A DNA stretch of 64,000 nt, taken from the NCBI RefSeq assembly GCF_001189845.1, contig NZ_LFLZ01000031.1, positions 32,601-96,600 of the forward strand. Reading direction: 5' to 3'. The notes below the pieces were generated by a model. It saw only the letters and a program-made list of their open reading frames with translations. It made no database searches and was not told the origin of the DNA. A program made the translations under genes and the position numbers. The stretch is from Bradyrhizobium tropiciagri. Lineage in GTDB: Bacteria; Pseudomonadota; Alphaproteobacteria; Rhizobiales; Xanthobacteraceae. This document shows, one piece after another, positions 1 to 7,946 of the stretch (position 1 is the first letter of the stretch; each line of letters starts with the position of its first letter).

Positions 1-19
1 ACTGAGTCTCGCACCTTGC

Positions 20-150
20 TTACCTCGCCCCGCTTGCGGGGAGAGGCCGGATTGCATCGAAGATGCGATCCGGGTGAGGGGGAGTCTCCAAGAGCACGGT
101 GCTGGGAGAGCCCCCCTCATCCCGACCTTCTCCCCGCACGCGGGGAGAAA
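20..150. repeat. Dispersed intergenic repeat, GC-hairpin type
   Basis: Two short hairpins (CCCCGC-TT-GCGGGG at about 28-41 and TCCCCGC-AC-GCGGGGA at about 131-146) flank GGATTGCATC/GATGCGATCC and GGGTGAGGGGG segments in mirror arrangement. Related sequence recurs at 17231-17382 and 63890-64000. It is non-coding; the open frame that runs through it into the next gene has no family-like residues here. Confidence 0.7.
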
Positions 151-168
151 GGGAAGATCGGAGGACGC

Positions 169-1203
169 ATGTCACGCCTTGCCATCGCTGCCACTACGGC
201 GATCCTGGTAGCTTCGGAGCCCGCTCACGCCGCCGAGCCGATCGCGCTGCGCGACATGGGCTCGTTCCATGTCGGCGGCCGCCTGGTCGAGATTACAGGC
301 AAGCCGGTCAAGGAAGTCACCTTCACGCCCGGCGGCGTGCCGGCCAAGGTCGACCCGAACGGCACCTACCAGGTCGAGCAGATGTACGTGCAGTACTTCC
401 TTCCGCAGAACGAGAAGGGCGCCTATCCGCTGCTGCTGTGGCATGGCGGCGGGCTGACCGGCGTCACCTATGAGACGACGCCGGACGGACGCGAAGGCTG
501 GCTGAACTATTTCCTCCGCAAGGGCTGGAGCGTCTACAATTCGGATGCCGTCGAGCGCGGCCGCGCCGGCTGGGCGCAATACCCTGATATCTTCAAGGGC
601 GAGCCGGTGTTTCTCACGACGGCCAATCCGTTCGAGCGCTTCCGGATTGGCGACGGCCCGGGCTCCTACGATCCCGATCCGGCCAAGCGTCGGCTGATGC
701 CCGGCAGCCAGTTCCCGAACGAAGGCTACGAGAACTTCGTCAAGCAGAACGTGCCGCGCTGGACCACCACCGACGATGCAACGATCGCCGCCTACATCGC
801 CGAGATCGATCGCGTCGGCCCGTGCATCATCCTATTCCACAGCCAGGCCGGCACGTTCGGCTTCAAGGTCGCGCAGGCACGGCCCGACAAGGTGAAGGCG
901 CTGATCGCGATCGAGCCGGCCGGCGTCGGCGATCCCGCCAAGGTCGAAAGCTTGAAGAACATTCCGACGCTGATGGTCTATGGCGACTATATCGAGCGCG
1001 ATTCACGCTGGCCGAAGATCCGCGCCACCGGTGGCGCCTTTGCCGACGCCATCCGTGCCGCCGGCGGCAGCGTCGATGTGGTCGATCTGCCCAAGGCCGG
1101 CATCAAGGGCAATTCGCACATGATGATGATGGACAAGAACAACGCCGAGGTCGCCGGCCTGATCCAGACATGGCTGGAAGGCAAGGGCCTGACGAAGAAG
1201 TAA
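169..1203 (+). CDS. Secreted alpha/beta-hydrolase (esterase-like)
   Basis: A 344-residue protein with an N-terminal signal peptide ending near residue 21 (AHA-AEP), so probably periplasmic. The fold is alpha/beta-hydrolase: an oxyanion-type WHGGG strand near residue 91, a nucleophile elbow H-S-Q-A-G with Ser225, a likely acid Asp273 (VYGDY) and His317 (GNSHMM). It is an esterase/lipase-like enzyme of unknown substrate. I chose the ATG at 169, preceded by GGAGG-like sequence, because residues upstream come from the intergenic repeat. It is followed 67 bp later by tcuB on the same strand; a functional link is not evident. Confidence 0.8.
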   Translation: MSRLAIAATTAILVASEPAHAAEPIALRDMGSFHVGGRLVEITGKPVKEVTFTPGGVPAKVDPNGTYQVEQMYVQYFLPQNEKGAYPLLLWHGGGLTGVTYETTPDGREGWLNYFLRKGWSVYNSDAVERGRAGWAQYPDIFKGEPVFLTTANPFERFRIGDGPGSYDPDPAKRRLMPGSQFPNEGYENFVKQNVPRWTTTDDATIAAYIAEIDRVGPCIILFHSQAGTFGFKVAQARPDKVKALIAIEPAGVGDPAKVESLKNIPTLMVYGDYIERDSRWPKIRATGGAFADAIRAAGGSVDVVDLPKAGIKGNSHMMMMDKNNAEVAGLIQTWLEGKGLTKK

Positions 1204-1207
1204 CATA

Positions 1208-1251
1208 GCGTTTTCAAGCGAAGTGGGAACCGGTTCGCGTCAAGAAAACGC
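1208..1251. repeat. Palindromic repeat directly after a stop codon
   Basis: GCGTTTTC (1208-1215) and GAAAACGC (1244-1251) are perfect inverted arms around a centre containing GTGGGAACCGGTT. The same centre occurs in the GCATGATC-type repeat at 3513-3558 (as AACCGGTTCCCAC). It begins five bases after the TAA of the hydrolase gene and may act as a transcript 3' end or stability hairpin. Confidence 0.65.
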
Positions 1252-1270
1252 GTCAAACAAAGAGTCTGCG

Positions 1271-2374
1271 ATGCACGGGACGAGGACATTGCAGGAAGCC
1301 GACCGTCTGATGACGGTGTGCAATTCCTGCCGCTATTGCGAGGGCCTGTGCGCGGTGTTTCCCGCGATGGAGATGCGCCGCGCGTTCTCCGACGGCGACC
1401 TCAACTATCTCGCCAATCTCTGCCACTCCTGCGGCGCCTGCTACACCGACTGCCAGTTCTCGCCGCCGCACGAATTCAACGTCAACGTCCCGAAGACGCT
1501 CGCGGTGGCGCGCGCCGAATCCTACGCCGCCTATGCCTGGCCGCGTGCGTTCTCCGGCGCGTTCGCCCGCAATGGCCTGATCATCAGCGTGATCGCGGCG
1601 CTTAGCGTCGCGGCCTTCATCTTCGGCTTCGCCGCGATCAATGACCGCGGCGTGCTCACCGGCATCCATACCGGTCCCGGCGCGTTCTACAAGCTGATGC
1701 CGCACAATGCGATGGCGCTGCTGTTCGGCGCCGCCCTGCTCTACGCCATCCTGGCGCTCGCGATGGGCGTGCGCGCGTTCTGGCGCGATATCGGCGAACC
1801 GGTCGGGATGACGACCGACGCGAAGGCGCTGTTGCAGGCGGTCCGCGACGCCGGCGAGCTGCGCTATCTCGACGGCGGCGGCGTCGGCTGCTTCAACGAG
1901 GACGACCATCCGACCGACCGCCGCAAGCTGTATCACCACTTCACGTTCTACGGCTTCGCGCTGTGCTTCGCGGCAACCTGCGTCGGCACACTCTATCACT
2001 ACCTGCTGGCACGCGAGGCGCCCTATGCGTGGTGGGACCTGCCGGTCGTGCTCGGCACGCTCGGCGGCATCGGCCTCGTGGTCGGCCCGATTGGGCTCTT
2101 GTCGGAGAAATGGAAGCGCGACCGCGTGCTGGTCGACGAGCAGGCCATGGGCATGGACACCGCGTTCATCCTGATGCTGTTCCTGACCAGCATCACCGGC
2201 CTTGCCTTGCTGTTGTGGCGTGAGAGCGCCGCGATGGGCCCGCTGCTGGCGCTGCATCTCGGCGTGGTGTTCGCGCTGTTCATCACGATGCCCTACGGAA
2301 AATTCGTGCACGGCATCTACCGCTTCGTCGCGCTGGTGCGCTACGCACGCGAACGGCAGATGATGGCGGAATGA
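1271..2374 (+). CDS. tcuB: Tricarballylate/citrate utilization protein TcuB
   Basis: A 367-residue membrane iron-sulfur protein. Two cysteine clusters near the N-terminus, C17-x2-C20-x2-C23-x3-C27 and C51-x2-C54-x2-C57-x3-C61, fit two [4Fe-4S] centres. The rest holds several hydrophobic membrane segments (about 95-120, 150-180, 225-345). In Salmonella, TcuB reoxidises the FADH2 of tricarballylate dehydrogenase TcuA and passes electrons to the quinone pool. Here no tcuA or tcuC lies next to it: upstream is an esterase and downstream a convergent methyltransferase, so its partner must be elsewhere or differ. The ATG at 1271 has an AAAGAG site about seven bases upstream; an earlier GTG at 1223 lies in repeat sequence and is unlikely. 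Confidence 0.85.
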   Translation: MHGTRTLQEADRLMTVCNSCRYCEGLCAVFPAMEMRRAFSDGDLNYLANLCHSCGACYTDCQFSPPHEFNVNVPKTLAVARAESYAAYAWPRAFSGAFARNGLIISVIAALSVAAFIFGFAAINDRGVLTGIHTGPGAFYKLMPHNAMALLFGAALLYAILALAMGVRAFWRDIGEPVGMTTDAKALLQAVRDAGELRYLDGGGVGCFNEDDHPTDRRKLYHHFTFYGFALCFAATCVGTLYHYLLAREAPYAWWDLPVVLGTLGGIGLVVGPIGLLSEKWKRDRVLVDEQAMGMDTAFILMLFLTSITGLALLLWRESAAMGPLLALHLGVVFALFITMPYGKFVHGIYRFVALVRYARERQMMAE

Positions 2375-2383
2375 ATGTGGAAT

Positions 2384-2468
2384 GTAGGGTGGGTTAGCCG
2401 AAGGCGTAACCCACCTTCTTGGCACAGCGAACAAAAGTGGTGGGTTGCGCTTCGCTAACCCACCCTAC
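2384..2468. repeat. Inverted repeat GTAGGGTGGGTTAGC between convergent genes
   Basis: GTAGGGTGGGTTAGC (2384-2398) and its exact complement GCTAACCCACCCTAC (2454-2468) form 15-bp arms around a second inner pair (GTAACCCACC / GGTGGGTTGCG). It lies between convergent tcuB and the methyltransferase gene, and the methyltransferase stop codon (CTA at 2465-2467 on this strand) is inside the right arm. A bidirectional terminator role is plausible. Confidence 0.75.
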
Positions 2469-3043
2469 GAGGTTTTCGTCGCCAAAGCACAGAACCGCTC
2501 CTCCGCGTCCACCAAGCGAGCCGCCGTGAAGCCCGCGGCCTCAAGCTTCTCGACCACTCCTTCCCTTGGCTGTCCGGAATGGGACGTGAACCCAAGCGCG
2601 ACCTTCCCGCCCGGCTTCACCACGCGCCGGATCTCCCGCAGTCCGGCGACGGCGTCCGGCCAAACCTGCATCGAGTTGATCGCCAGCGCCTTGTCGAAGC
2701 TGCCGTCGTCGAACGGCAAGTGCTCCACCGAGCCGAGCCTCAGGTCGATACGGCCATCCCGGACCGCGGTCGCATTCCGTGCGCGAGCTTGCCCGACCAT
2801 CTCCGGTGACGCATCGATGCCCGCGATGGAGCCGGCAAGCACCAAACTCGACAGGCGTTGAATGACGACGCCGGGGCCGAACCCCACTTCCAGTACGCGG
2901 TCGTCCGGTTCGACCTCAAGAAGATCCGTCACCCACGCGCCGCAATCGGCATTTGTACGCGCCATGATGACGCCGCCCAACCTGCCCAGCAGGCCTTGCG
3001 GACGGCCAAACGCGCGCAACAGAATGCTTCGCATCACGCTCAC
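2465..3043 (-). CDS. Class I SAM-dependent methyltransferase (UbiE-like)
   Basis: A 192-residue protein with the Rossmann-type SAM motif VLEVGFGPG, an acidic second strand (IAGIDASPEM) and a post-motif region LPFDDGSFDKAL, as in small UbiE/COQ5-like methyltransferases. The substrate cannot be told. The start is GTG at 3043, with GGAG about ten bases upstream; an ATG at 3034 is the alternative. It is the last gene of a minus-strand run after the Rieske protein and two amidohydrolases (43 bp gap). The C-terminal codons run into the inverted repeat that supplies the stop. Confidence 0.8.
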   Translation of the reverse strand: MSVMRSILLRAFGRPQGLLGRLGGVIMARTNADCGAWVTDLLEVEPDDRVLEVGFGPGVVIQRLSSLVLAGSIAGIDASPEMVGQARARNATAVRDGRIDLRLGSVEHLPFDDGSFDKALAINSMQVWPDAVAGLREIRRVVKPGGKVALGFTSHSGQPREGVVEKLEAAGFTAARLVDAEERFCALATKTS

Positions 3044-3085
3044 CGATTGCCATCTCCGGTGAACTGGATTCCGGGACGATCGCGG

Positions 3086-3499
3086 CTACAGATCCACCAC
3101 CACGTAGTCGCTTTCCACCGCGACCTTGATGGTCTCGGCGACATACGGTCCCTTCACCACATTGGTGCCCGGCTCGACGCTGACCGGATAGGCGCGCACG
3201 CGGAAGCGGCGCGGATCGCAATAGGACTGGCCGGTGCGGATATCGAACTCCCAGCCGTGCCAGGGACAGCGCAGGATTTCGCCGAGCTTGGTGTATTCGA
3301 TCTCACCGGGGTCCGACGACGACGCAAGCCCGATCAACGGCCCCTCGCACAGCGCCGCGCCCTGGTGCGGGCAGCGGTTCAACAGGCCGAAGAACTCGCC
3401 CTTGACGTTGAAGACAGCGATCGGCCGCCCGTCGATCTCGAGGAATTTTCGCGACCCCGGCGGCAACTCGTCCACCGGAGCGATCACATGCCTTGCCAT
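3086..3499 (-). CDS. Rieske [2Fe-2S] ferredoxin-like protein
   Basis: A 137-residue, single-domain Rieske protein. Ligands are visible as C43-P-H45 and C78-P-W-H81, the usual CxH...CxxH pattern, with a proline-rich loop between them. No membrane anchor or catalytic oxygenase domain is present, so it probably serves as an electron carrier for an oxygenase or as a small assimilatory-type subunit. It follows the two amidohydrolase genes on the same strand, which suggests service in one degradative pathway, though no oxygenase component is in this stretch. A palindromic repeat (3513-3558) lies just upstream, between it and the preceding gene. Confidence 0.85.
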   Translation of the reverse strand: MARHVIAPVDELPPGSRKFLEIDGRPIAVFNVKGEFFGLLNRCPHQGAALCEGPLIGLASSSDPGEIEYTKLGEILRCPWHGWEFDIRTGQSYCDPRRFRVRAYPVSVEPGTNVVKGPYVAETIKVAVESDYVVVDL

Positions 3500-3512
3500 C
3501 AGTTGATCTCAC

Positions 3513-3558
3513 GCATGATCTGATTCGAAAAACCGGTTCCCACTTTTTCGGATCATGC
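3513..3558. repeat. GCATGATC-type palindromic repeat (copy a)
   Basis: Ends GCATGATC / GATCATGC are perfect inverted arms around TTCGAAAAACCGGTTCCCACTT-like core. The TGA stop of the amidohydrolase gene (bases 3553-3555 on the minus strand) lies inside the right arm, so the repeat supplies that gene's terminus. Other copies are at 4686-4734, 16210-16259 and 30317-30366. Confidence 0.85.
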
Positions 3559-4662
3559 GATACCGTAAAGCTGCTTCGCATTGTCGAGATAGAACGCCTG
3601 ACGGTTGGCGTCGCTGACGCCAGCGGGCAGCACGCGCGACGGCTCGTCGTAGTCCCAATGCGGGTAATCGGTCGCGAACAGCAGCTTGTCCCAACCGATC
3701 CACTCGATGGTCTGGAACAGATGGTCGCGGCTCTCCGGGTCCTCCATCGGCTGCGTCGTCCACCAGATGTGATCGCGGATATATTCCGACGGCTTGCGCT
3801 TCAAATGCGGCACCTCGCTGTGCAGCCGCGCAAACACCTTGTCGAGCCGCCACGCCAGCGACGGCGCCCAGCCGAAGCCGGCCTCGACCATCACCATCTT
3901 CAGTTTCGCGAAGCGCTCGAACACGCCTTCGAGCACGAGGCTCGCCAGCGCGGTCTGCTGGCACTGCGAATGCCCGACCATCTCCTCGATGTAGTGGCTC
4001 GGCCAGCCCGAGGCGGTGATCGGGTTGCCGCCGAAGCCGAAGGCGTGCACGCCGATCGGGAGACCCACTTCCTGGGCCGCCTCATAGATCGGCCAGTAAC
4101 GGCGCTGGCCGAGCGGTTCGACATTGCGGCTCAGCAGCAGCACCTGGACAAAATTCTTGTCGCCCGCGCGCCTGCGGATCTCGGCCGCGGCCGAGGCGCC
4201 ATCCTCATTGGCGACGACGACCGAGCCCTTCAGCCGGGAGTCCTTGCTGGTCCATTTCTCGATCTGCCAGTCGTTGATTGCCGAGCAGACCGCGCCGGCG
4301 AGATCCTGGTTGCGGAGCCCTTGTCCGGTGGCGAGCGGATTGAGCACGCCGAGCGCGACATTGTTGGGATCGAGATGCTGCTTCTGCATGAAGGACAGCG
4401 ACGAGCCCTGCGGGCCGCCTTCCGGCGGATAGGCATCGCGGCGCGACGCGTTCGGCTGCGCCTTCGGATAGGGCGGGCCTTCCATCATGCCCTGATAGGC
4501 CTGGATGCCGAAGGTTTCGAGATGCGCGTGCCAGCGCTTGGCCAGATAGGGGTACAGCTCGTCCTTGGTCGCGCGTGCCGGATGGATGTCGCAATCCGCG
4601 ATCGCGGTCTTGATGCCGGTTGACGATGCCGCGTCCGGGCGCTCCCGAATCTGGATGTTCAT
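3553..4662 (-). CDS. Amidohydrolase family protein (ACMSD-like TIM barrel)
   Basis: A 369-residue amidohydrolase-2 family protein. It begins with a DCDIHP strand (D25, H27) where metal-dependent relatives carry the first ligands, has a GVHAFG strand in the middle and the C-terminal DYPHWDYDEP segment with the expected catalytic Asp. The family includes decarboxylases and hydrolases of aromatic acids (ACMSD, gamma-resorcylate decarboxylase); the actual substrate is unknown. It is a paralogue of the next upstream gene (4678-5793), 15 bp away, so the pair likely acts in one pathway. The ATG at 4662 has AGGAG nine bases upstream. Confidence 0.85.
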   Translation of the reverse strand: MNIQIRERPDAASSTGIKTAIADCDIHPARATKDELYPYLAKRWHAHLETFGIQAYQGMMEGPPYPKAQPNASRRDAYPPEGGPQGSSLSFMQKQHLDPNNVALGVLNPLATGQGLRNQDLAGAVCSAINDWQIEKWTSKDSRLKGSVVVANEDGASAAAEIRRRAGDKNFVQVLLLSRNVEPLGQRRYWPIYEAAQEVGLPIGVHAFGFGGNPITASGWPSHYIEEMVGHSQCQQTALASLVLEGVFERFAKLKMVMVEAGFGWAPSLAWRLDKVFARLHSEVPHLKRKPSEYIRDHIWWTTQPMEDPESRDHLFQTIEWIGWDKLLFATDYPHWDYDEPSRVLPAGVSDANRQAFYLDNAKQLYGIA

Positions 4663-4677
4663 CGCGTCGTCTCCTCT

Positions 4678-5793
4678 TCAGTTCTGGGCATGATCTTGTC
4701 CGAAAACCGGAGGCCACCTTTCGGGATCATGCCCCACCTTGAGCCGCGGATAGGTCGCATGCGGATTGTCGATCATGATCTTGCGGACCAACTCCTGCGA
4801 CAACCCCTGCGGCAGCACCTCGTCACCGTCGAACTGCCAGTGCGGATAATCTGATGAGAATAGGAGCAATTCGTCCGACTGCATATGGTCGAACAGCCGG
4901 TTAAGCGTCTCTGGTTCCGGCGGTGCGTCGACCGGCTGCAGCGAGAAGCGGATGTTGCTGCGCACAATTTCCAGCGGCGCGCGGTCGACCCACGGCGTTT
5001 CCATGCGCACGCCGCGCCAGAACTTGTGCAGTCGCCACAGGAACGGCGGCAGCCAGGTGAAGCCGGATTCCAACATCACCATCTTCAGCTTCGGATGACG
5101 CGCGAACACGCCCTCGACGATCAGGCTGGTGAGCTGGGTCTGGAACGCCTGCGCCTGCGCGACATAATCCTCGATGTGGTAGGAGCCCCAGCCGACCGAG
5201 GTCGGCGGGTTGTGATAGGCGCTGCCGGCATGGATGCCGATCGGCAGGCCCAGCCGTTCGGCGGCGGCATAGATCGGCCAGTAGTGACGCTTGCCGAGCG
5301 GCATGTCGCCCATCACAAGCATCAGCACCTGCACGAAGCGCTGGTCCTGCGCACAGCGCTCGATCTCGGCGACCGCCTTCTCGATGCTCTGCACGGGGAT
5401 CACGATCGACCCGCGCAGGCGATCGTCCTTGTCGAGCCATTCCTTGACCAGCCAGTCGTTCAGCGCGCGGCAGAACGCATCGGCCATGTCCTCGGAGAAA
5501 ACCATCTGCACGCCGTAAAGCGGATTGCAGATGCCGTACGCCGTACCGAACCTGTCGAGCGCCTGATGTTGCATGTCGGCAAGGTTTGAGCCCGGCTTGC
5601 CTTGCGCGGGGCGCCAGTCCGGCCGCGACGAGATCGGCGAATTGGTCGGATAGGATTGCGAGATCAGATCGGTCATGCCGCGCGTCGTCACCTGATCGCG
5701 CCAGTAATCGTTCAAGTATGGCAGCAGGCTGGTGAGGTGAGGCACGGCGGGATGCAGATCGCAATCCACGCCGCCTGCGATCGGCGACGTCAT
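4678..5793 (-). CDS. Amidohydrolase family protein, repeat-extended C-terminus
   Basis: A 371-residue amidohydrolase-2 paralogue of the neighbouring gene, with DCDLHP at the N-terminus, GIHAGSAYH in the middle and SSDYPHWQFDGDE toward the end. The last roughly 15 residues (VGHDPERWPPVFGQDHAQN region) are translated from the GCATGATC-type repeat, so the natural C-terminus has been overwritten by repeat DNA. I chose the ATG at 5793 (MTSPIAGG); the frame stays open upstream but without family-like sequence. It heads the minus-strand run amidohydrolase - amidohydrolase - Rieske - methyltransferase and is divergent from the pncC-like gene. Confidence 0.8.
   Translation of the reverse strand: MTSPIAGGVDCDLHPAVPHLTSLLPYLNDYWRDQVTTRGMTDLISQSYPTNSPISSRPDWRPAQGKPGSNLADMQHQALDRFGTAYGICNPLYGVQMVFSEDMADAFCRALNDWLVKEWLDKDDRLRGSIVIPVQSIEKAVAEIERCAQDQRFVQVLMLVMGDMPLGKRHYWPIYAAAERLGLPIGIHAGSAYHNPPTSVGWGSYHIEDYVAQAQAFQTQLTSLIVEGVFARHPKLKMVMLESGFTWLPPFLWRLHKFWRGVRMETPWVDRAPLEIVRSNIRFSLQPVDAPPEPETLNRLFDHMQSDELLLFSSDYPHWQFDGDEVLPQGLSQELVRKIMIDNPHATYPRLKVGHDPERWPPVFGQDHAQN
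4686..4734. repeat. GCATGATC-type palindromic repeat (copy b), inside a coding end
   Basis: GGGCATGATC at 4686-4695 pairs with GATCATGCCC at 4725-4734 around CCGAAAACCGG. It lies wholly inside the 3' end of the amidohydrolase gene and is translated. Confidence 0.8.
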
Positions 5794-5978
5794 CAGGTTT
5801 CCTCGGCGAGTTTCCTCTGCGCACGCTCTCACGGCAATCTGCCGGGCGGCGCCTGGTTCTTGTCTGGCATTCAAGCAGCCCGGGCTGTGCTCCGCAACTC
5901 GGCAGAGGCCGATGTGGTGTGCTAGGAAGGCAGAACGCCCCACGGGATTTTCATGGCAAGCAACGAGAAAGAGCGCCG

Positions 5979-6461
5979 ATGAACGCACTCACATCCATCG
6001 CTGAACAGGTCGCCGCGAAACTGATCACGAACAAGCAGACGATTGCGGTCGCGGAATCGTCCACCGGCGGGCTGATCTCGGCATCGCTGCTCGCAGTACC
6101 GGGCGCGTCTGCCTACTTCCTCGGCGGCGGCGTGATCTACACCCGCGATGCGCGGCGCGCGCTGATGGATATTCCGGACGACGCAATGCGCGGGCTTCGC
6201 TCGTCGTCGGAACCCTATGCGCAGTTGCTGGCGCGGCAGATCCGCGAACGCCTCTCGACCGATTGGGGATTGTCGGAGACCGGCGCCGCCGGTCCGACCG
6301 GCAACCGCTACGGCGATGCCGCCGGCCATAGCTGCATGGCGGTCGCAGGTCCCAGGCAGCAGGTGATCACGCTGGAGACCGGAAGCGTTGACCGGCAGGC
6401 CAACATGCAGGCGTTCGCGAAGGCGGCGCTGGAGTTGTTGTTGAAGAATTTGGAGCGGTGA
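5979..6461 (+). CDS. CinA C-terminal-domain protein (PncC-type nicotinamide-nucleotide amidase)
   Basis: A 160-residue stand-alone CinA C-terminal domain. The family hallmark AESSTGG at about residues 26-32 and the SETGAAGPTGNRYGD loop are present. PncC enzymes deamidate nicotinamide mononucleotide to nicotinate mononucleotide in NAD recycling; CinA-type molybdopterin-like N-domain is absent, as in PncC. The second motif reads AAGPTG rather than the commoner GVAGPGG form, so activity may differ. The ATG at 5979 is preceded by GAAAGAG. It is a single gene, divergent from the amidohydrolases. Confidence 0.75.
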   Translation: MNALTSIAEQVAAKLITNKQTIAVAESSTGGLISASLLAVPGASAYFLGGGVIYTRDARRALMDIPDDAMRGLRSSSEPYAQLLARQIRERLSTDWGLSETGAAGPTGNRYGDAAGHSCMAVAGPRQQVITLETGSVDRQANMQAFAKAALELLLKNLER

Positions 6462-6470
6462 TCCCTCTCT

Positions 6471-6600
6471 GTCGTCCCGGGCAAGCGGAGCGCGACCCGG
6501 GACCATAACCACAGGATTTCGTTGTGAAGGATGCTGCGGCCACAGCCGTGCATCCCAATAGCCAGCGGTGGTTATGGGTCCCTGCTTTCGCAGGGAGACG
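6471..6600. repeat. GTCGTCCCGG / GGGAGACG intergenic repeat
   Basis: GTCGTCCCGGGC...CGGGACCATAACCAC is mirrored by GTGGTTATGGGTCCC...GGGAGACG at the right end, giving a long imperfect palindrome between convergent genes. A second copy with the same GGTTATGGGTCCC core is at 20892-21034. Confidence 0.75.
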
Positions 6601-6623
6601 CGAGGAAAGAGCCTGGCTAGACC

Positions 6624-7946
6624 CTACTTCTCGCGGAACGAGCGCATGAACTGGTCGCTCAGCGGCTTCATCAGATACGACAGCATCGTGCGGTCGCCGG
6701 TCTGGACGAAGGCTTCCACCGGCATGCCGGGGATGATCTTCACCTCGCTGCCGAGGCGTGCGACCTCCTCAGGCGGCATCGAGACGCGGATGGTGTAGTA
6801 GCTCTGCCCGGTGCGCTGGTCCGTGGTGGTATCGGCGGAGACGCGGGTGACGACGCCGTTCAGCTCCGGCGTGGTGCGCTGGTTGAAGGCGGAGAGCCGT
6901 AGCACGGTCTTCTGTCCGACCTGAAGCTTGTCGATGTCCTGCGGATTGACCTTGGCCTCGACCGACAGATCGTCGGCCTTCGGCACGATCATCATGATGG
7001 CATCGCCCGCGGTGATGACGCCGCCAACGGTGTGGACGGTGGATTGCAGCACGACGCCGTCCTGCGGCGCGCGGATGTCGATGCGGCGGAGCTGATCTTC
7101 GGCGGTCACCTTGCGCTCGACGAATTCGCCGATCTTGTCGTTGGCCTCGCGCAGGTCCTTCGAGACCTCCGAGAGCATGTCCTTGTCGACCTGGATGATC
7201 TGCAGCTCGGTCTCGGTGATCTTGCCCTTAGCCTGGGCGCGCGACGCAATGTACTGCGCGCGCTCGCCGGAGAGCCGCGCCGCGTCGCGCTCCAGCGTAG
7301 TCAGGCGGGTGAGTTGCACCAGATGCTGCTCATAGAGCTGGCGGACGCCGACCAGCTCCTGCTGCACCAGCGCGATCTCCTTGTCCTTGGCGGTTTCCTG
7401 CGCCTGCAGGCCGGCGATTTCCTCGTTGAGCTGGGTGACGCGTTCGCGCAGCTGCGCCTTCTGGCCGGCGCGGCCGTTGACCCGCACCTCGAACAGCTTG
7501 GTTTCGCTCGTCATGATATCGCGAACGTCGGGATCCCTCGCCTGTTCGGTGAGCTGCGGCGGAAACGCGATCTTGTCGAGGCCTTGCTGCTCGGCCTGGA
7601 GCCGGGCCGCCCGCGCATAGAGGCCGTTCAGCGTCTTGACCACGATCGCAAGGCTCGCCTTCACGACGGTCTCGTCGAGACGCACCACGACATCGCCCGC
7701 CTTGACCGTGTCGCCGTCGCGCGCCAGGATTTCGCCGACGACGCCGCCGGTCGGATGCTGCACCTTCTTGACGTTGGTATCGACCACCACCGAGCCCGGC
7801 GCGATCAGCGCACCCGAGATCGGCACCGTCGCCGCCCAGCCGCCGACGCCGCCGCCCAGCACCAGAACCACGGCGAGGCCGACCACGAGGTGCTTCCGGA
7901 TCGAAGCATGTGCGTTGCGCGGTTGATCGGTCACGCGGTCGCTCAT
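6624..7946 (-). CDS. Type I secretion membrane-fusion adaptor (HlyD/PrtE family)
   Basis: A 440-residue periplasmic adaptor: short cytoplasmic N-terminus, one membrane segment at about residues 20-42, a lipoyl/barrel half near 60-90, a long coiled-coil hairpin at about 110-290 rich in Gln/Glu/Leu, then the second barrel (APQDGVVLQ) and C-terminal beta domain. With the inner-membrane ABC protein it would link to an outer-membrane TolC-type channel to export an RTX or adhesin substrate. It overlaps the upstream ABC gene by four bases (ATGA), so the two are translationally coupled. No TolC gene is in the window. The VCBS adhesin at 23389-27543 is a candidate substrate. Confidence 0.9.
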   Translation of the reverse strand: MSDRVTDQPRNAHASIRKHLVVGLAVVLVLGGGVGGWAATVPISGALIAPGSVVVDTNVKKVQHPTGGVVGEILARDGDTVKAGDVVVRLDETVVKASLAIVVKTLNGLYARAARLQAEQQGLDKIAFPPQLTEQARDPDVRDIMTSETKLFEVRVNGRAGQKAQLRERVTQLNEEIAGLQAQETAKDKEIALVQQELVGVRQLYEQHLVQLTRLTTLERDAARLSGERAQYIASRAQAKGKITETELQIIQVDKDMLSEVSKDLREANDKIGEFVERKVTAEDQLRRIDIRAPQDGVVLQSTVHTVGGVITAGDAIMMIVPKADDLSVEAKVNPQDIDKLQVGQKTVLRLSAFNQRTTPELNGVVTRVSADTTTDQRTGQSYYTIRVSMPPEEVARLGSEVKIIPGMPVEAFVQTGDRTMLSYLMKPLSDQFMRSFREK

